Positions 7,691-17,701 are shown, counted from the first letter of the stretch. The stretch is DNA of 29,176 nucleotides from an uncultured Muribaculaceae bacterium (GCA_910586455.1 CAJUHX010000015.1:6146-35321), one strand, 5' to 3'. The notes: a model not told the origin generated them from the letters alone. Numbers and translations: made by a program.

Positions 7691-8881
7691 ATGCGATTCC
7701 CTCTCATCCCTGTACTGGTGCTTCTGCTGGTCAACTGCGGCATAGACCTGTACATTTACCGCACCCTGCTGAAGCGCATGGCCAACAGGTTATGGAGCCG
7801 CATACAGCTGTGGAGCGCTGCATTCTTCCTCGTTGCCATGATTGTGATTATCTGCCTGCCGAAAAGGCAAGGCGACGATAGCGCTTTCCTGGCTCTGATG
7901 TGGTGTCTGTACGCATATCTGAGCGTGTACCTGTCGAAATACCTGTTTGTAGTCTTCGACCTGATAGCCAAACTGCCACAGCTGTGGCATCGCAGACGCA
8001 GCAAGGCTGTCACTGCGGCAGGTATCGTAATGGCAGCAACATGTTTTCTGCTGCTATGGTGGGGCGCACTGATAAACCGCTACAACATCGACATAAAAAA
8101 GGTTGAATTTGCTTCTGCCGAAGTTCCGGTCGGGTTCGACGGATTCCGCATTGTACAAATCAGCGACCTGCATACAGGCTCCTATGGCAGCGACGACTCG
8201 TTCCTGACAAAACTTGTGGAACAGGTCAACGGTCTGAACCCCGACATGATTGTATTTACCGGCGACATTGTAAACCGCCACAGCAGCGAGCTGGAACCCT
8301 TTGTGGATGTTCTCGGAGCGCTCAAGGCACCGTACGGCGTATGGTCAGTACTCGGCAACCATGACTACGGCGACTATTACGACTGGGCCTCCGCCGACGC
8401 GAAGGCTGAAAACATGCGGCAGCTGTACGACATGCAGCGCGCCATGAACTGGAATCTGCTGCTCAACCGACACGCCCCTGTGGTATGCGGAGCCGATACA
8501 CTGATGCTGATTGGAGTAGAGAACCTCGGCGACCCACCGTTCAAGAACTACGGCGACCTCAATGCCGCTTACCCTACCCTCGACGACGGACATTTCAAAC
8601 TGTTGCTGAGCCATAATCCGGCCCACTGGACCAACGATATATGCGGCCATCCCGAGGTAAACATATTCCTGACCCTCTCGGGCCATACACATGCCATGCA
8701 AATGAGCGCCGGACGTGTATCGCCTGCGGTATTCCGCTATAAAACCTGGGGTGGCATGTATGGCGACGATGTCGGTCACAATCTGTATGTAAACATCGGC
8801 ACAGGCACCGTAGGTATGCTCGCACGCATAGGCGCAACTCCCGAAATTACCGTCATAACCCTCCGACATTCATCAAAGTGA
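7691..8881 (+). CDS. Membrane-anchored metallophosphoesterase (YaeI-like)
   Basis: Protein of 396 residues with four hydrophobic segments in the N-terminal part (about residues 4-24, 40-57, 68-90 and 109-127), followed by a calcineurin-like phosphoesterase domain. All metal-site blocks are present: QISDLHTG (Asp159, His161), FTGDIVN (Asp192), LGNHDYGD (Asn223, His224), LLLSHNP and SGHTHAMQM. The layout resembles YaeI/YkuE phosphoesterases, some of which act on UDP-sugar lipids or phosphodiesters at the membrane; the substrate here is unknown. It sits after an acyltransferase gene and its stop overlaps the GTG start of the next gene by four bases (GTGA), pointing to translational coupling. Confidence 0.85.
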   Translation: MRFPLIPVLVLLLVNCGIDLYIYRTLLKRMANRLWSRIQLWSAAFFLVAMIVIICLPKRQGDDSAFLALMWCLYAYLSVYLSKYLFVVFDLIAKLPQLWHRRRSKAVTAAGIVMAATCFLLLWWGALINRYNIDIKKVEFASAEVPVGFDGFRIVQISDLHTGSYGSDDSFLTKLVEQVNGLNPDMIVFTGDIVNRHSSELEPFVDVLGALKAPYGVWSVLGNHDYGDYYDWASADAKAENMRQLYDMQRAMNWNLLLNRHAPVVCGADTLMLIGVENLGDPPFKNYGDLNAAYPTLDDGHFKLLLSHNPAHWTNDICGHPEVNIFLTLSGHTHAMQMSAGRVSPAVFRYKTWGGMYGDDVGHNLYVNIGTGTVGMLARIGATPEITVITLRHSSK

Positions 8882-9282
8882 ACCTGCACACCGTAATCTG
8901 TATCGGCAGCAATGTAGAGAGCAAGCAGCTGAATGTAGCCGAGATAGTGGCTCAACTCGCCACCATGTTCAAGCACTTCCGTGCTTCGGACATATATGAG
9001 AACGCCGACGACTCCGGACTCGGAAATCCATACGCCAATGCAGTGTGCTGCGGCGATTATGACGGCGACTTCGATTCGCTGGCTGCTTTTGCGGCACAGC
9101 GCGAGGCTATGTATGGCCGTACTCCGCATTCCAAAACATCGGGTGTAATGCCGCTTGATATCGACATTGTGGTTTTCCACGACTGCATCATCAACCGTAC
9201 ACAGTTCGATAAAGACTATTTCCGCCAAGGCTACACACAACTCTCCGCCAGTACTCCACTATGCCCATCTATGCCCAAGTAA
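8878..9282 (+). CDS. HPPK (FolK)-like protein
   Basis: Small 134-residue protein resembling 6-hydroxymethyl-7,8-dihydropterin pyrophosphokinase of folate synthesis. Matching features are an early IGSN (9-12), ASDIYEN, GNPYANAVCCGDY, and PLDIDIVVF with Asp94 and Asp96 at the places of the Mg-binding aspartates of HPPK. It is shorter than typical HPPK (about 158 residues in E. coli), and the usual C-terminal block with HP and the R-F-x-L-x-PL pattern is replaced by DKDYFRQGYTQL. Enzyme activity is therefore uncertain. The start is GTG, overlapping the phosphoesterase stop by four bases; the 3' end overlaps priA by 22 bases. Confidence 0.62.
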   Translation: MNLHTVICIGSNVESKQLNVAEIVAQLATMFKHFRASDIYENADDSGLGNPYANAVCCGDYDGDFDSLAAFAAQREAMYGRTPHSKTSGVMPLDIDIVVFHDCIINRTQFDKDYFRQGYTQLSASTPLCPSMPK

Positions 9283-11729
9283 TCATTCCCAAGCCGCTCG
9301 ACGGCACCTTCACCTACCTCGTGCCCGACGAGATGGCATCCAAGGCCCGACCCGGGCACCGTGTGCTGGTACCGTTCGGAGGCAAGCGCTTTTATACCGG
9401 TCTGGTGGACTCTGTGAGCGAACACGCGCCGTCTGAGATGGCGCTGAAGCCAATTGCCGTGGCTCTTGACGACGGCCCCGTGGTACGGCATCCCCAGGTA
9501 AAGTTATGGAAATGGCTCGCCGACTATTATCTATGTTCGGTAGGCGAGGTTTTTCACGCAGCCCTGCCCTCAGGCTTGAGAATCGAAAGCGAAACTGTAG
9601 TTGAGCTTGCCGCCGACGAAATCGACGAGTCTGTGGCCGCTGTGCTGTCCGACTCCGACTTACAGTTGCTCGACTTGATACGCTCCGCCGGAACAACAAC
9701 CTCGAAAGACCTGGCCAAGGCAAGCAACCGCGACGATGTGGAGGCAAGTGTAAACCGCCTTATAGCACTCAACCTTATTAAGGTGAGCGAACGCTCGCTC
9801 GAGCGCTTCGGCCGACGCCGTACCAGTTTTGTAAAACCGCTTTTCGATATCTCCGAGGCCGATGCCGTAAAGAAGGCATTTGAGGCGGTACGCCAGAGCG
9901 AGCGCCAGCAGACTATGTTGCTTACACTACTGTCGATGTGGCGCGACTGCGGACGCCCAACGGAGCCGGAAGTACCGCTCGACGATGCCCTGCAGCGCTC
10001 GGCGCTTACTCGCCCTGTGGTAAAAGCTCTCGCCGACAAAGGACTGGTGGAAATCGACCGGCGCTACATATCGCGCTTTCAGTTTGCCGGAAAGGCAGAA
10101 CACAATCTGCCGGAACTGTCGCAGGCACAGCAGACAGCCCTCTCTCAGATACATCACAGTTTTTTCGACCACGACATCACACTGCTGCATGGAGTGACTT
10201 CGTGCGGCAAGACAGAACTATACATCCATCTTATCGACCATGTATTGCGCGACGGTAACCAGGCTCTGCTGCTTGTGCCGGAAATAGCCCTTACTACGCA
10301 ACTGACCGAGCGGCTGCAGCGTGTTTTCGGAAAACGCGTGGTTATATATCACTCCAAGTTCTCAGACGCCGAGCGCATGGAGATATGGCAGAGCATGCTG
10401 GGCAGCAACGAGCCATGTGTGGTTATAGGAGCGCGCTCGTCGGTATTCCTGCCTTTCGCCCGTCTGGGCCTGGTGATTGTCGACGAAGAGCACGAAACAA
10501 GCTACAAACAGGCCGACCCGGCACCGCGATACAACGGCCGTGATACCGCCATTGTGCTTGCGGCCATGCACGGCGCTAAAACACTGCTGGGCAGCGCCAC
10601 TCCGTCGGTGGAAACATATTACAAGGCAACCACCGGCAAATTCGGACTGGTAACACTGAGCGAACGCTACGGCGGCGGCAGCCTGCCTCCCATCGAGGTC
10701 ATAGACCTTAACCGCGAGTTCGAGCGTGGAGCAACTACCGGTACTTTTGCCGACCATACCGTGACGGAAGCCCGCAAGGTGCTCGCCGCCGGACATCAGG
10801 TGATTTTCTTTCACAACCGCCGCGGGTTCTCACCCATGGCACGTTGCAAGCTATGCGCGTTCATACCCAAGTGCGACCACTGCGACGTTTCGCTGACATA
10901 TCACCGTATGCCAGAGCAGTTGGTATGCCACTATTGCGGAGCGGTGTATCCGATGCCTGCGGTGTGTCCTTCGTGCCATGAACCGGCTATCGCCGTAGTT
11001 GGCTACGGCACCGAACGCCTCGAGGACAACATATCGCGCTACTTTCCCAACCGCAACATACTGCGCATGGACCTCGATACCACACGCAATAAAAACGGCT
11101 ACCAACAGATAATCGACACTTTCTCGGCACGCAAGGCCGATATTCTGGTGGGCACACAGATGGTTACCAAGGGGCTTGACTTCGGAGGCGTGGCCATGGT
11201 GGTGGTGGTAAACGCCGACGCCCTTATACACTACCCGGAATTCAGGGCCGCCGAGCGTGCCTTCAACATGATGGAGCAGGTGTCGGGACGTGCCGGACGC
11301 CGCAGCGACGTACCAGGCCGGGTGCTTATCCAGACCCGCGAACCGGGGCATCCGGTAATCGAACAGGTTGTGCGTCACGACTACGCAGGCTTCTACAAGC
11401 ACGAAATCGAAGAGCGCAGAGCATACCTGTATCCGCCCTTCGTACGCCTTGTGAACATATATCTCAAACACCGCGACAATGCCACAGTGGAGCGTCATGC
11501 CGCCGAATACGCCGCACGGCTGCGCCAACTCTTCGGCAATCGAGTACATGGCCCCATAGAGCCAAAAGTATCGCGTGTGAAATCGCTGTACATACGCCGG
11601 ATAATGCTGAAAATCGAACCGGAGGCATCCATGACTCAGGTAAAGCATTATCTGCGCGGCCTGTACATCGATATTCGGAAAGACGACCTGTACAAACAGC
11701 TCACACTCTATTACGACGTCGACCCATAG
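9261..11729 (+). CDS. priA: Primosomal protein N' (PriA helicase)
   Basis: Superfamily 2 3'-5' DNA helicase that reloads the replisome at stalled forks. The 822 residues carry an N-terminal DNA-binding domain (opening YAQVIIPKPLDGTFTYLVP), Walker A GVTSCGKTELY near residue 313, Walker B DEEHE near 406, and a zinc-binding cysteine cluster at about 530-575 (CKLC, CDHCD, CHYCG, CPSCH). Later helicase motifs include GYGTERLED, VGTQMVTKGLDF and QVSGRAGR. All eight zinc-ligand cysteines are present. The start overlaps the HPPK-like gene by 22 bases, so it belongs to the same unit. Confidence 0.97.
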   Translation: MPIYAQVIIPKPLDGTFTYLVPDEMASKARPGHRVLVPFGGKRFYTGLVDSVSEHAPSEMALKPIAVALDDGPVVRHPQVKLWKWLADYYLCSVGEVFHAALPSGLRIESETVVELAADEIDESVAAVLSDSDLQLLDLIRSAGTTTSKDLAKASNRDDVEASVNRLIALNLIKVSERSLERFGRRRTSFVKPLFDISEADAVKKAFEAVRQSERQQTMLLTLLSMWRDCGRPTEPEVPLDDALQRSALTRPVVKALADKGLVEIDRRYISRFQFAGKAEHNLPELSQAQQTALSQIHHSFFDHDITLLHGVTSCGKTELYIHLIDHVLRDGNQALLLVPEIALTTQLTERLQRVFGKRVVIYHSKFSDAERMEIWQSMLGSNEPCVVIGARSSVFLPFARLGLVIVDEEHETSYKQADPAPRYNGRDTAIVLAAMHGAKTLLGSATPSVETYYKATTGKFGLVTLSERYGGGSLPPIEVIDLNREFERGATTGTFADHTVTEARKVLAAGHQVIFFHNRRGFSPMARCKLCAFIPKCDHCDVSLTYHRMPEQLVCHYCGAVYPMPAVCPSCHEPAIAVVGYGTERLEDNISRYFPNRNILRMDLDTTRNKNGYQQIIDTFSARKADILVGTQMVTKGLDFGGVAMVVVVNADALIHYPEFRAAERAFNMMEQVSGRAGRRSDVPGRVLIQTREPGHPVIEQVVRHDYAGFYKHEIEERRAYLYPPFVRLVNIYLKHRDNATVERHAAEYAARLRQLFGNRVHGPIEPKVSRVKSLYIRRIMLKIEPEASMTQVKHYLRGLYIDIRKDDLYKQLTLYYDVDP

Positions 11730-11733
11730 CCTC

Positions 11734-11764
11734 TTGCACATTCGGATTAAAATTCGTAACTTTG
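11734..11764 (+). promoter_or_regulatory. Promoter of the ftsY operon
   Basis: TTG (11734-11736) and TAACTTTG (11757-11764) are separated by 20 bases, matching the Bacteroidota consensus. The ftsY ATG follows 36 bases downstream. Confidence 0.75.
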
Positions 11765-11800
11765 TGATTAAATTTTAAACAGCGCACTTAACTCACTGAT

Positions 11801-12769
11801 ATGGGATTCTTCAAAAAACTGTTCTCCAAAGAGAAAAAGCAGGAAACGCTCGACAAAGGCCTCGAAAAAACCAAAGAAGGCCTGTTCGGCAAAATCAAAC
11901 GCGCTTTCGTAGGCCGCAAAACCATCGACGACGACTTCCTCGACGAACTCGAGGAAATCTTCATCACATCGGACGTCGGCCCGGAAACAACTCTGAAGAT
12001 TATCGACCGCATACAGGAGCGCGCAGCCAAAGACAAGTACATGGGCGAGGACGAACTCAACGACATGCTCAGCGAGGAAATCTGCAAGCTTCTGGCCGAG
12101 AACCCCAACGATGTACAGCTCGACGACTTCGACACCCCCGCAGGAGTGAAGCCCTATGTGGTGATGGTAGTAGGTGTGAACGGTGTTGGCAAGACCACAA
12201 CCATAGGCAAACTTGCCCACCAATACAAGATGGCCGGCAAGAAAGTGATGCTCGGCGCAGCCGATACCTTCCGCGCGGCCGCTGTGGAGCAGCTTGAGGA
12301 ATGGGGACGACGAGCCGATGTGCCCGTAATAAAGAAAGCCGAAAACACCGACCCGGCTGCTGTGGCATACGACACCCTGTCGTCGGCTGTGGCAAACGAT
12401 ATCGACGTGGTGCTGATCGACACCGCCGGACGTCTGCACAACAAAAAGGCACTGATGGACGAACTTACCAAAATCAAACGCTCCATGAGTAAGGTTGTGC
12501 CCGACGCGCCGCACGAAGTATTGCTGGTGCTCGACGGCTCCACCGGTCAGAACGCATTCGAGCAGGCGCGCCAGTTCTCTGCCGCCACACAAGTAACCGA
12601 TCTGGCCATAACCAAGCTCGACGGCACTGCCCGCGGCGGTGTGGTAATAGGCATCTCCGACCAGTTCAAGCTACCCGTGAAATACATAGGCCTGGGAGAA
12701 GGCATCACCGACTTGCAGGTGTTCGACAAGCAGGCATTCGTCGAAACCCTTTTCCGCAAAAAAGCCTGA
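11801..12769 (+). CDS. ftsY: Signal recognition particle receptor FtsY
   Basis: SRP receptor GTPase that docks ribosome-SRP complexes at the inner membrane. The 322-residue protein has the NG domain with GVNGVGKTTTIGKLA (G1, near residue 125), DTFRAAAVEQL, DTAGRLHNK (G3), TKLDGTARGG (G4) and GLGEGITDLQVFD. The acidic A domain of E. coli FtsY is missing; only a short amphipathic, lysine-rich start (MGFFKKLFSKEKK) remains, which probably gives membrane contact as in other short FtsY proteins. First gene of an operon with rimO, two bases away. Confidence 0.96.
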   Translation: MGFFKKLFSKEKKQETLDKGLEKTKEGLFGKIKRAFVGRKTIDDDFLDELEEIFITSDVGPETTLKIIDRIQERAAKDKYMGEDELNDMLSEEICKLLAENPNDVQLDDFDTPAGVKPYVVMVVGVNGVGKTTTIGKLAHQYKMAGKKVMLGAADTFRAAAVEQLEEWGRRADVPVIKKAENTDPAAVAYDTLSSAVANDIDVVLIDTAGRLHNKKALMDELTKIKRSMSKVVPDAPHEVLLVLDGSTGQNAFEQARQFSAATQVTDLAITKLDGTARGGVVIGISDQFKLPVKYIGLGEGITDLQVFDKQAFVETLFRKKA

Positions 12770-12771
12770 CC

Positions 12772-14082
12772 ATGACCCGTAAAAACGGAATCAACGTAAT
12801 AACAATGGGTTGCTCCAAGAATCTGGTTGATTCGGAGCGACTGCTGAAAATGCTGCGCGACAGCGGTTTCGACGCCGTGCACGACGCCAATCCGGCCGAC
12901 TGCCGGGGCTACGCCGCCGTAATCAACACCTGTGGCTTCATTGGCGACGCCAAGGAGGAATCAATCAACATGATACTTGAAGCGCTGCAGGCCCGCGACG
13001 CCGGACTGCTGTCGAAAGTATATGTAATGGGCTGCCTGTCGGAACGCTACCGCAAGGATCTGGAAAAGGAACTGCCGGAAGTCGACGGCTGGTACGGTAA
13101 ATTCGACTGGAACGCCATAGTACGCGATCTGGCCAAGGCTTTTCCCGCCACAGCGCCCTGGGACCGCGTGCTGACTACTCCGCGTCACCACGCATACCTG
13201 AAGATTGCGGAAGGCTGCAACCGCTTCTGCGCTTTCTGCGCAATACCGCTGATTACCGGTAGATATAAATCGCGCCCCGAGGAAGAAATTCTGCAGGAAG
13301 TCAGGGAACTTGTAAGCCGCGGCGTAAAGGAATTCAACGTAATAGCCCAGGACCTGTCGGCCTATGGCAGCGACCTGGCCGGGGGCGGCTTGCGTCTGGC
13401 CGGGCTCATCGACAGCATGGCTCAGATTCCGGGCGTAGAATGGATTCGCCTGCACTATGCCTATCCGGCGCAGTTCCCCTACGACATACTGCCGGTAATG
13501 GCACGCCACAACAATGTGTGCAAATACCTCGACATAGCCCTGCAGCATATAGCAGACCCCGTGCTGGCCAATATGCGCCGCCATATCACCGCAGCCGAAA
13601 CCGAGGAGCTGCTGAACCGCATCCGCCGCGAGGTTCCTGGCATACATATACGCACTACCCTTATGGTGGGCTTCCCCGGCGAAGGTGAGGCCGAGTTCGG
13701 GCAACTGATGGACTTTGTGCGCCGCCAGCGTTTCGAGCGCATGGGCGCCTTTGCCTACTGCGAGGAAGACGACACATACGCCGCAAAGAACTTCGAGGAT
13801 TCCATTCCGCAGGAAGTAAAACAGCAACGCCTCGACCGCCTGATGGAGCTTCAGGAAGAAATATCCATGGAAATCCAGCAGAGCAAGGTCGGCAGCATTC
13901 AGCGTGTGATTATCGACGGAGAGAACTCCGACTATTACATAGGCCGCACCCAGTTTGACTCTCCTGAGGTTGACCCCGAAGTACTTATTGAAAAAACAAG
14001 CAAAATGTGCAAAGGCGAATTTTATAATGTCGAAATCACCGATGCCATGCCTTTTGAACTTATAGCCCGGCCATGCCTGTAA
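12772..14082 (+). CDS. rimO: Ribosomal protein uS12 methylthiotransferase RimO
   Basis: Radical-SAM enzyme that adds a methylthio group to the conserved aspartate of ribosomal protein S12. The 436 residues contain an N-terminal UPF0004 domain with cluster cysteines (TMGCSKN, NTCGFIG, VMGCLSERY), the radical-SAM motif CNRFCAFC (Cys149, Cys153, Cys156) and a C-terminal TRAM domain. GCSKNLVDSE at the start and the IRLHYAYP segment distinguish RimO from MiaB. It lies two bases after ftsY and overlaps the isochorismate synthase gene by ten bases. Confidence 0.96.
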   Translation: MTRKNGINVITMGCSKNLVDSERLLKMLRDSGFDAVHDANPADCRGYAAVINTCGFIGDAKEESINMILEALQARDAGLLSKVYVMGCLSERYRKDLEKELPEVDGWYGKFDWNAIVRDLAKAFPATAPWDRVLTTPRHHAYLKIAEGCNRFCAFCAIPLITGRYKSRPEEEILQEVRELVSRGVKEFNVIAQDLSAYGSDLAGGGLRLAGLIDSMAQIPGVEWIRLHYAYPAQFPYDILPVMARHNNVCKYLDIALQHIADPVLANMRRHITAAETEELLNRIRREVPGIHIRTTLMVGFPGEGEAEFGQLMDFVRRQRFERMGAFAYCEEDDTYAAKNFEDSIPQEVKQQRLDRLMELQEEISMEIQQSKVGSIQRVIIDGENSDYYIGRTQFDSPEVDPEVLIEKTSKMCKGEFYNVEITDAMPFELIARPCL

Positions 14083-14974
14083 GCCACGAACTTAAAAACG
14101 AACTGACCCGGCTGCTCCAGTCGGGTTCTCCTTTTTTTGCGTATTGCCTGCCCGGCGGCGAGCTTAGCCTTGCCGATACAGCGTCGGTGCGCTTAACTCC
14201 GTGGCCCGGCTGCAGCTCACCTGCCGGATTGTGGCGCGAATCAACAAGCTGGCCTCAGTACCGCACCGCAATAGAAACACTTGTAGAGCGGCTGAAACAG
14301 CGCGGAGGCAAAACCGTAATGTCACGCACCATCTGTGGCAACCACAACTGCGACATGGTACAGTTGGCTCTGGATTTCTTCGAAGCATATCCACAGACAT
14401 ACCGCACCATATTTTACACCCCGCATACAGGAGCTTGGATGGGGGCATCGCCCGAATTGCTGTATAAAATCGACGGCGACAGACTGTACACCATGGCACT
14501 GGCAGGTACCCGACCGCTGTCCGATGGTCCGTGGGACGAAAAGAACCTGGAAGAACACCGCATGGTGGCGGACTTTATCGAGGATGCGTTGGCCGACCAG
14601 ACTCCGTATTACAACCGGTCGGTGCTCGGCACTCTGCGCTATGGTGCCATCGAACACCTGCTTACCGAATTTACCGCAGATGCCTCGCAAATCAACCTTG
14701 AACGACTGAAAACCGCCTTGCAGCCAACCCCGGCTGTAGGAGGCTACCCCCGCCGCGAAGCTCTTGACGACATAGCTCATCTGGAGGCACACCGCCGCAA
14801 CCTGTATTCCGGTCTTATTGAATTTGATGCTGCCGAAAACTCACAGCGTCTGTGCATTGTTAACCTGCGCTGCATGCAGTTCGACGCCGAACACTATTGC
14901 ATATACGCCGGCGGAGGCATAACCTCCCACTCGGATCCTGCCGCTGAATGGGCCGAAACCGAAGCCAAATCGGC

Positions 14975-14999
<25 letters not shown>
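14073..14999 (+). CDS. menF: Isochorismate synthase-like chorismate-binding enzyme
   Basis: Chorismate-utilising enzyme of 308 residues, most like isochorismate synthases (MenF/EntC/DhbC). Family blocks are GKTVMSR, MGASPELLY, ALAGTRPLSDG, EEHRMVADFI, LQPTPAVGGYPRREAL, RRNLYSGLIEF and YAGGGITSHSDP with EWAETEAKS. The Lys of GKTVMSR and Glu of EEH match the general base and acid positions, and the C-terminal glutamates expected to bind Mg are present. The N-terminal region is shorter than in most homologues (about 390-430 residues). It overlaps rimO by ten bases. No menD or other menaquinone gene is adjacent, so menaquinone versus another use is an inference. Confidence 0.8.
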
Positions 15000-15469
<470 letters not shown>

Positions 15470-15511
15470 AAAATCACTTAATAATCGGCCATCCCGTGAT
15501 TAAGAGGCTGT

Positions 15512-15712
15512 TTATTTAAATACCTTTTCAACCCATGCCGCTAATATGGGGCCGAATATAGAGGCTATTGCACCTGCAAAACCAATTACCACGTACTCGC
15601 GCCAATCATCAAACCAATTCAGACCAAATAGATGATTGACAACATAACACACACCGGCGCATAAAGACCATACAATGCAAAATGCGACAAACCAGAGTAT
15701 ATTCTTTTTCAT
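15512..15712 (-). CDS. Small two-span membrane protein (66 residues)
   Basis: I recognise no family. The ATG at 15712 opens a 66-residue protein with two hydrophobic stretches (about residues 5-28 and 40-61) joined by a tryptophan-containing polar loop (GLNWFDDWREY), ending in a short basic tail. The frame extends upstream through the tRNA gene, but that part is a shadow of the tRNA. The gene starts 43 bases downstream of tRNA-Gly on the same strand with no clear promoter of its own, so it may be read from the tRNA promoter. It converges on the microsatellite gene, 42 bases apart. Confidence 0.6.
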   Translation of the reverse strand: MKKNILWFVAFCIVWSLCAGVCYVVNHLFGLNWFDDWREYVVIGFAGAIASIFGPILAAWVEKVFK

Positions 15713-15755
15713 AATTGCTGTGAAGATATTATAAATGCGCACCCTCGCTGCATTG

Positions 15756-15828
15756 AGCGGTAGACGGGGGTCGAACCCGCGACTTCGGGCTTGGGAAGCC
15801 CGCGCTCTGCCAACTGAGCTACTACCGC
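15756..15828 (-). tRNA. tRNA-Gly (anticodon CCC)
   Basis: Full cloverleaf on the minus strand: acceptor GCGGTAG/CTACCGC, D stem GCTC/GAGC, anticodon stem CGGGC/GCCCG with loop TTCCCAA, and T arm GCGGG-TTCGACC-CCCGT. The anticodon CCC reads the glycine codon GGG. The discriminator base is U and CCA is not encoded. A clear promoter is at 15841-15871. Confidence 0.95.
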
Positions 15829-15840
15829 GTTTTTCAGATG

Positions 15841-15871
15841 CAAAGTTAGCGAAAGTTATGGAAATTCGCAA
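15841..15871 (-). promoter_or_regulatory. Promoter of tRNA-Gly
   Basis: On the minus strand TTG (15869-15871, within TTTTG) and TAACTTTG (15841-15848) are 20 bases apart. The tRNA 5' end follows 12 bases after the -7 element. Confidence 0.8.
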
Positions 15872-15880
15872 AAAAATTCG

Positions 15881-15888
15881 TAAATTTG
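15881..15888 (+). promoter_or_regulatory. -7 promoter element of lepA
   Basis: TAAATTTG on the plus strand is 22 bases before the lepA ATG. Its upstream box would fall inside the tRNA-Gly promoter on the other strand, so the two divergent promoters share about 30 bases. The upstream TTG match is weak. Confidence 0.6.
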
Positions 15889-15910
15889 CACTTTAAATCA
15901 CGACATCAGA

Positions 15911-17698
15911 ATGAAACATATACGCAATTTCTGTATCATAGCCCATATCGACCATGGCAAATCCACCCTCGCCGACCGCCTGTTGGAATATACCGGCACC
16001 GTAGAGGCCAAGGACATGGAAGCTCAGGTACTCGACGACATGGACCTCGAACGCGAGCGCGGTATCACTATCAAGAGCCATGCCATTCAGATGGAACATG
16101 TAATCGATGGCGAAAAATATACCCTCAACCTTATCGACACTCCGGGACACGTGGACTTCTCCTACGAGGTATCGCGCTCCATCGCAGCCTGCGAAGGCGC
16201 CCTGCTGATTGTCGACGCTTCGCAGGGCATACAGGCTCAGACCATTTCGAACCTTTATATGGCTATCGACAACGACCTGGAAATTATTCCGGTAGTCAAC
16301 AAGGTGGACCTCGACTCGGCCAACCCTGAGGAAGTGGAAGACCAGATTATAGAACTTCTGGGCTGCAAACGCGAGGAAATTATCCGTGCAAGCGGCAAGA
16401 CCGGCATAGGTATTCCGGAGATTCTGCGTGCTATAGTAGAACGTGTGCCGACTCCGCAAGGCGACCCCGACGCTCCGCTGCAGGCTCTGATTTTCGACTC
16501 GGTGTTCAACCCCTTCCGAGGCATCATTGCCTATTTCAAAATCGAGAACGGCAGCATCAGCAAAGACGATTTTGTTAAATTCGTTTCAACCGGAAAAGAA
16601 TATCACGCCGACGAAATCGGTGTGCTCAAGCTCGATATGTTGCCTCGCAAGACTCTGTCGGCAGGCAATGTTGGTTATATCATATCCGGCATCAAAACCT
16701 CGCGCGAAGTGCGTGTGGGCGATACCATTACCCATGTGGCCCGGCCATGCGGGCAGGCCATCGACGGCTTCGAGGAAGTCAAGCCCATGGTGTTCGCCGG
16801 CGTTTACCCCATAGAAACCGAAGACTTTGAAAACCTGCGCAGCTCGCTCGAGAAGCTGCAACTCAACGATGCATCTCTGACCTTCACACCCGAGTCTTCG
16901 GCAGCACTCGGCTTTGGATTCCGCTGCGGATTCCTTGGCCTGCTGCATATGGAAATCATACAGGAACGTCTGGGCCGCGAGTTCGACATGGACGTGATTA
17001 CCACCGTGCCCAACGTAAGTTACCGTGTGTACGACAAGAAAGGCAACATGACCGAGGTACACAACCCCTCGGGTCTGCCCGACCTTACGCTTATCGATCA
17101 CATCGAGGAACCGTACATACGCGCCACCGTGATTACCACAGCCGACTTCATCGGCCCGATAATGACTCTGTGTCTGGGCAAACGCGGCGAGCTGGTAAAG
17201 CAGGAGTACATATCCGGCAACCGTATGGAAATAACCTTCGACATGCCTTTGGGCGAAATCGTAATAGACTTCTACGACAAACTCAAAAGCATATCCAAGG
17301 GCTATGCCTCGTTCGACTACCATATCCACGACTTCCGTGAATCGAAGCTGGTAAAACTCGACATTCTGCTCAACGGCGAAAGTGTCGACGCCCTCTCAAC
17401 CCTCACCCATGCCGACAATGCCGTGAACTTCGGACGCCGCATGTGCGAGAAGCTCAAAGAGTTGATTCCGCGCCAGCAATTCGACATAGCCATACAGGCT
17501 GCCATCGGAGCCAAAATCATTGCCCGCGAAACCATCAAGGCGGTGCGCAAGGACGTTACAGCCAAGTGCTATGGCGGTGACATCTCGCGTAAACGCAAAC
17601 TGCTGGAAAAACAGAAGAAAGGCAAAAAGCGCATGAAGCAGATAGGCTCTGTGGAAGTTCCGCAGAAAGCATTCCTGGCTGTACTTAAACTTGACTGA
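15911..17698 (+). CDS. lepA: Elongation factor 4 (LepA)
   Basis: Translational GTPase that acts on the ribosome during elongation or initiation; its exact role is still debated. The 595 residues are typical. Visible are G1 AHIDHGKST (11-19), the switch block ERERGITIKSHA, DTPGHVDFSYEV, NKVDLDSA, the domain with FRCGFLGLLHMEI, and the LepA-specific C-terminal domain ending RKDVTAKCYGGDISRKRKLL with KKGKKRMK. First gene of a unit with kdsB (three bases away) and the M16 homologue. Confidence 0.98.
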   Translation: MKHIRNFCIIAHIDHGKSTLADRLLEYTGTVEAKDMEAQVLDDMDLERERGITIKSHAIQMEHVIDGEKYTLNLIDTPGHVDFSYEVSRSIAACEGALLIVDASQGIQAQTISNLYMAIDNDLEIIPVVNKVDLDSANPEEVEDQIIELLGCKREEIIRASGKTGIGIPEILRAIVERVPTPQGDPDAPLQALIFDSVFNPFRGIIAYFKIENGSISKDDFVKFVSTGKEYHADEIGVLKLDMLPRKTLSAGNVGYIISGIKTSREVRVGDTITHVARPCGQAIDGFEEVKPMVFAGVYPIETEDFENLRSSLEKLQLNDASLTFTPESSAALGFGFRCGFLGLLHMEIIQERLGREFDMDVITTVPNVSYRVYDKKGNMTEVHNPSGLPDLTLIDHIEEPYIRATVITTADFIGPIMTLCLGKRGELVKQEYISGNRMEITFDMPLGEIVIDFYDKLKSISKGYASFDYHIHDFRESKLVKLDILLNGESVDALSTLTHADNAVNFGRRMCEKLKELIPRQQFDIAIQAAIGAKIIARETIKAVRKDVTAKCYGGDISRKRKLLEKQKKGKKRMKQIGSVEVPQKAFLAVLKLD

Positions 17699-17701
17699 GC
17701 A

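Noticed and set aside
15713..15871. Upstream extension of the 66-residue protein
   Set aside because: The extra 53 residues are a translation of the tRNA-Gly gene and its flank.
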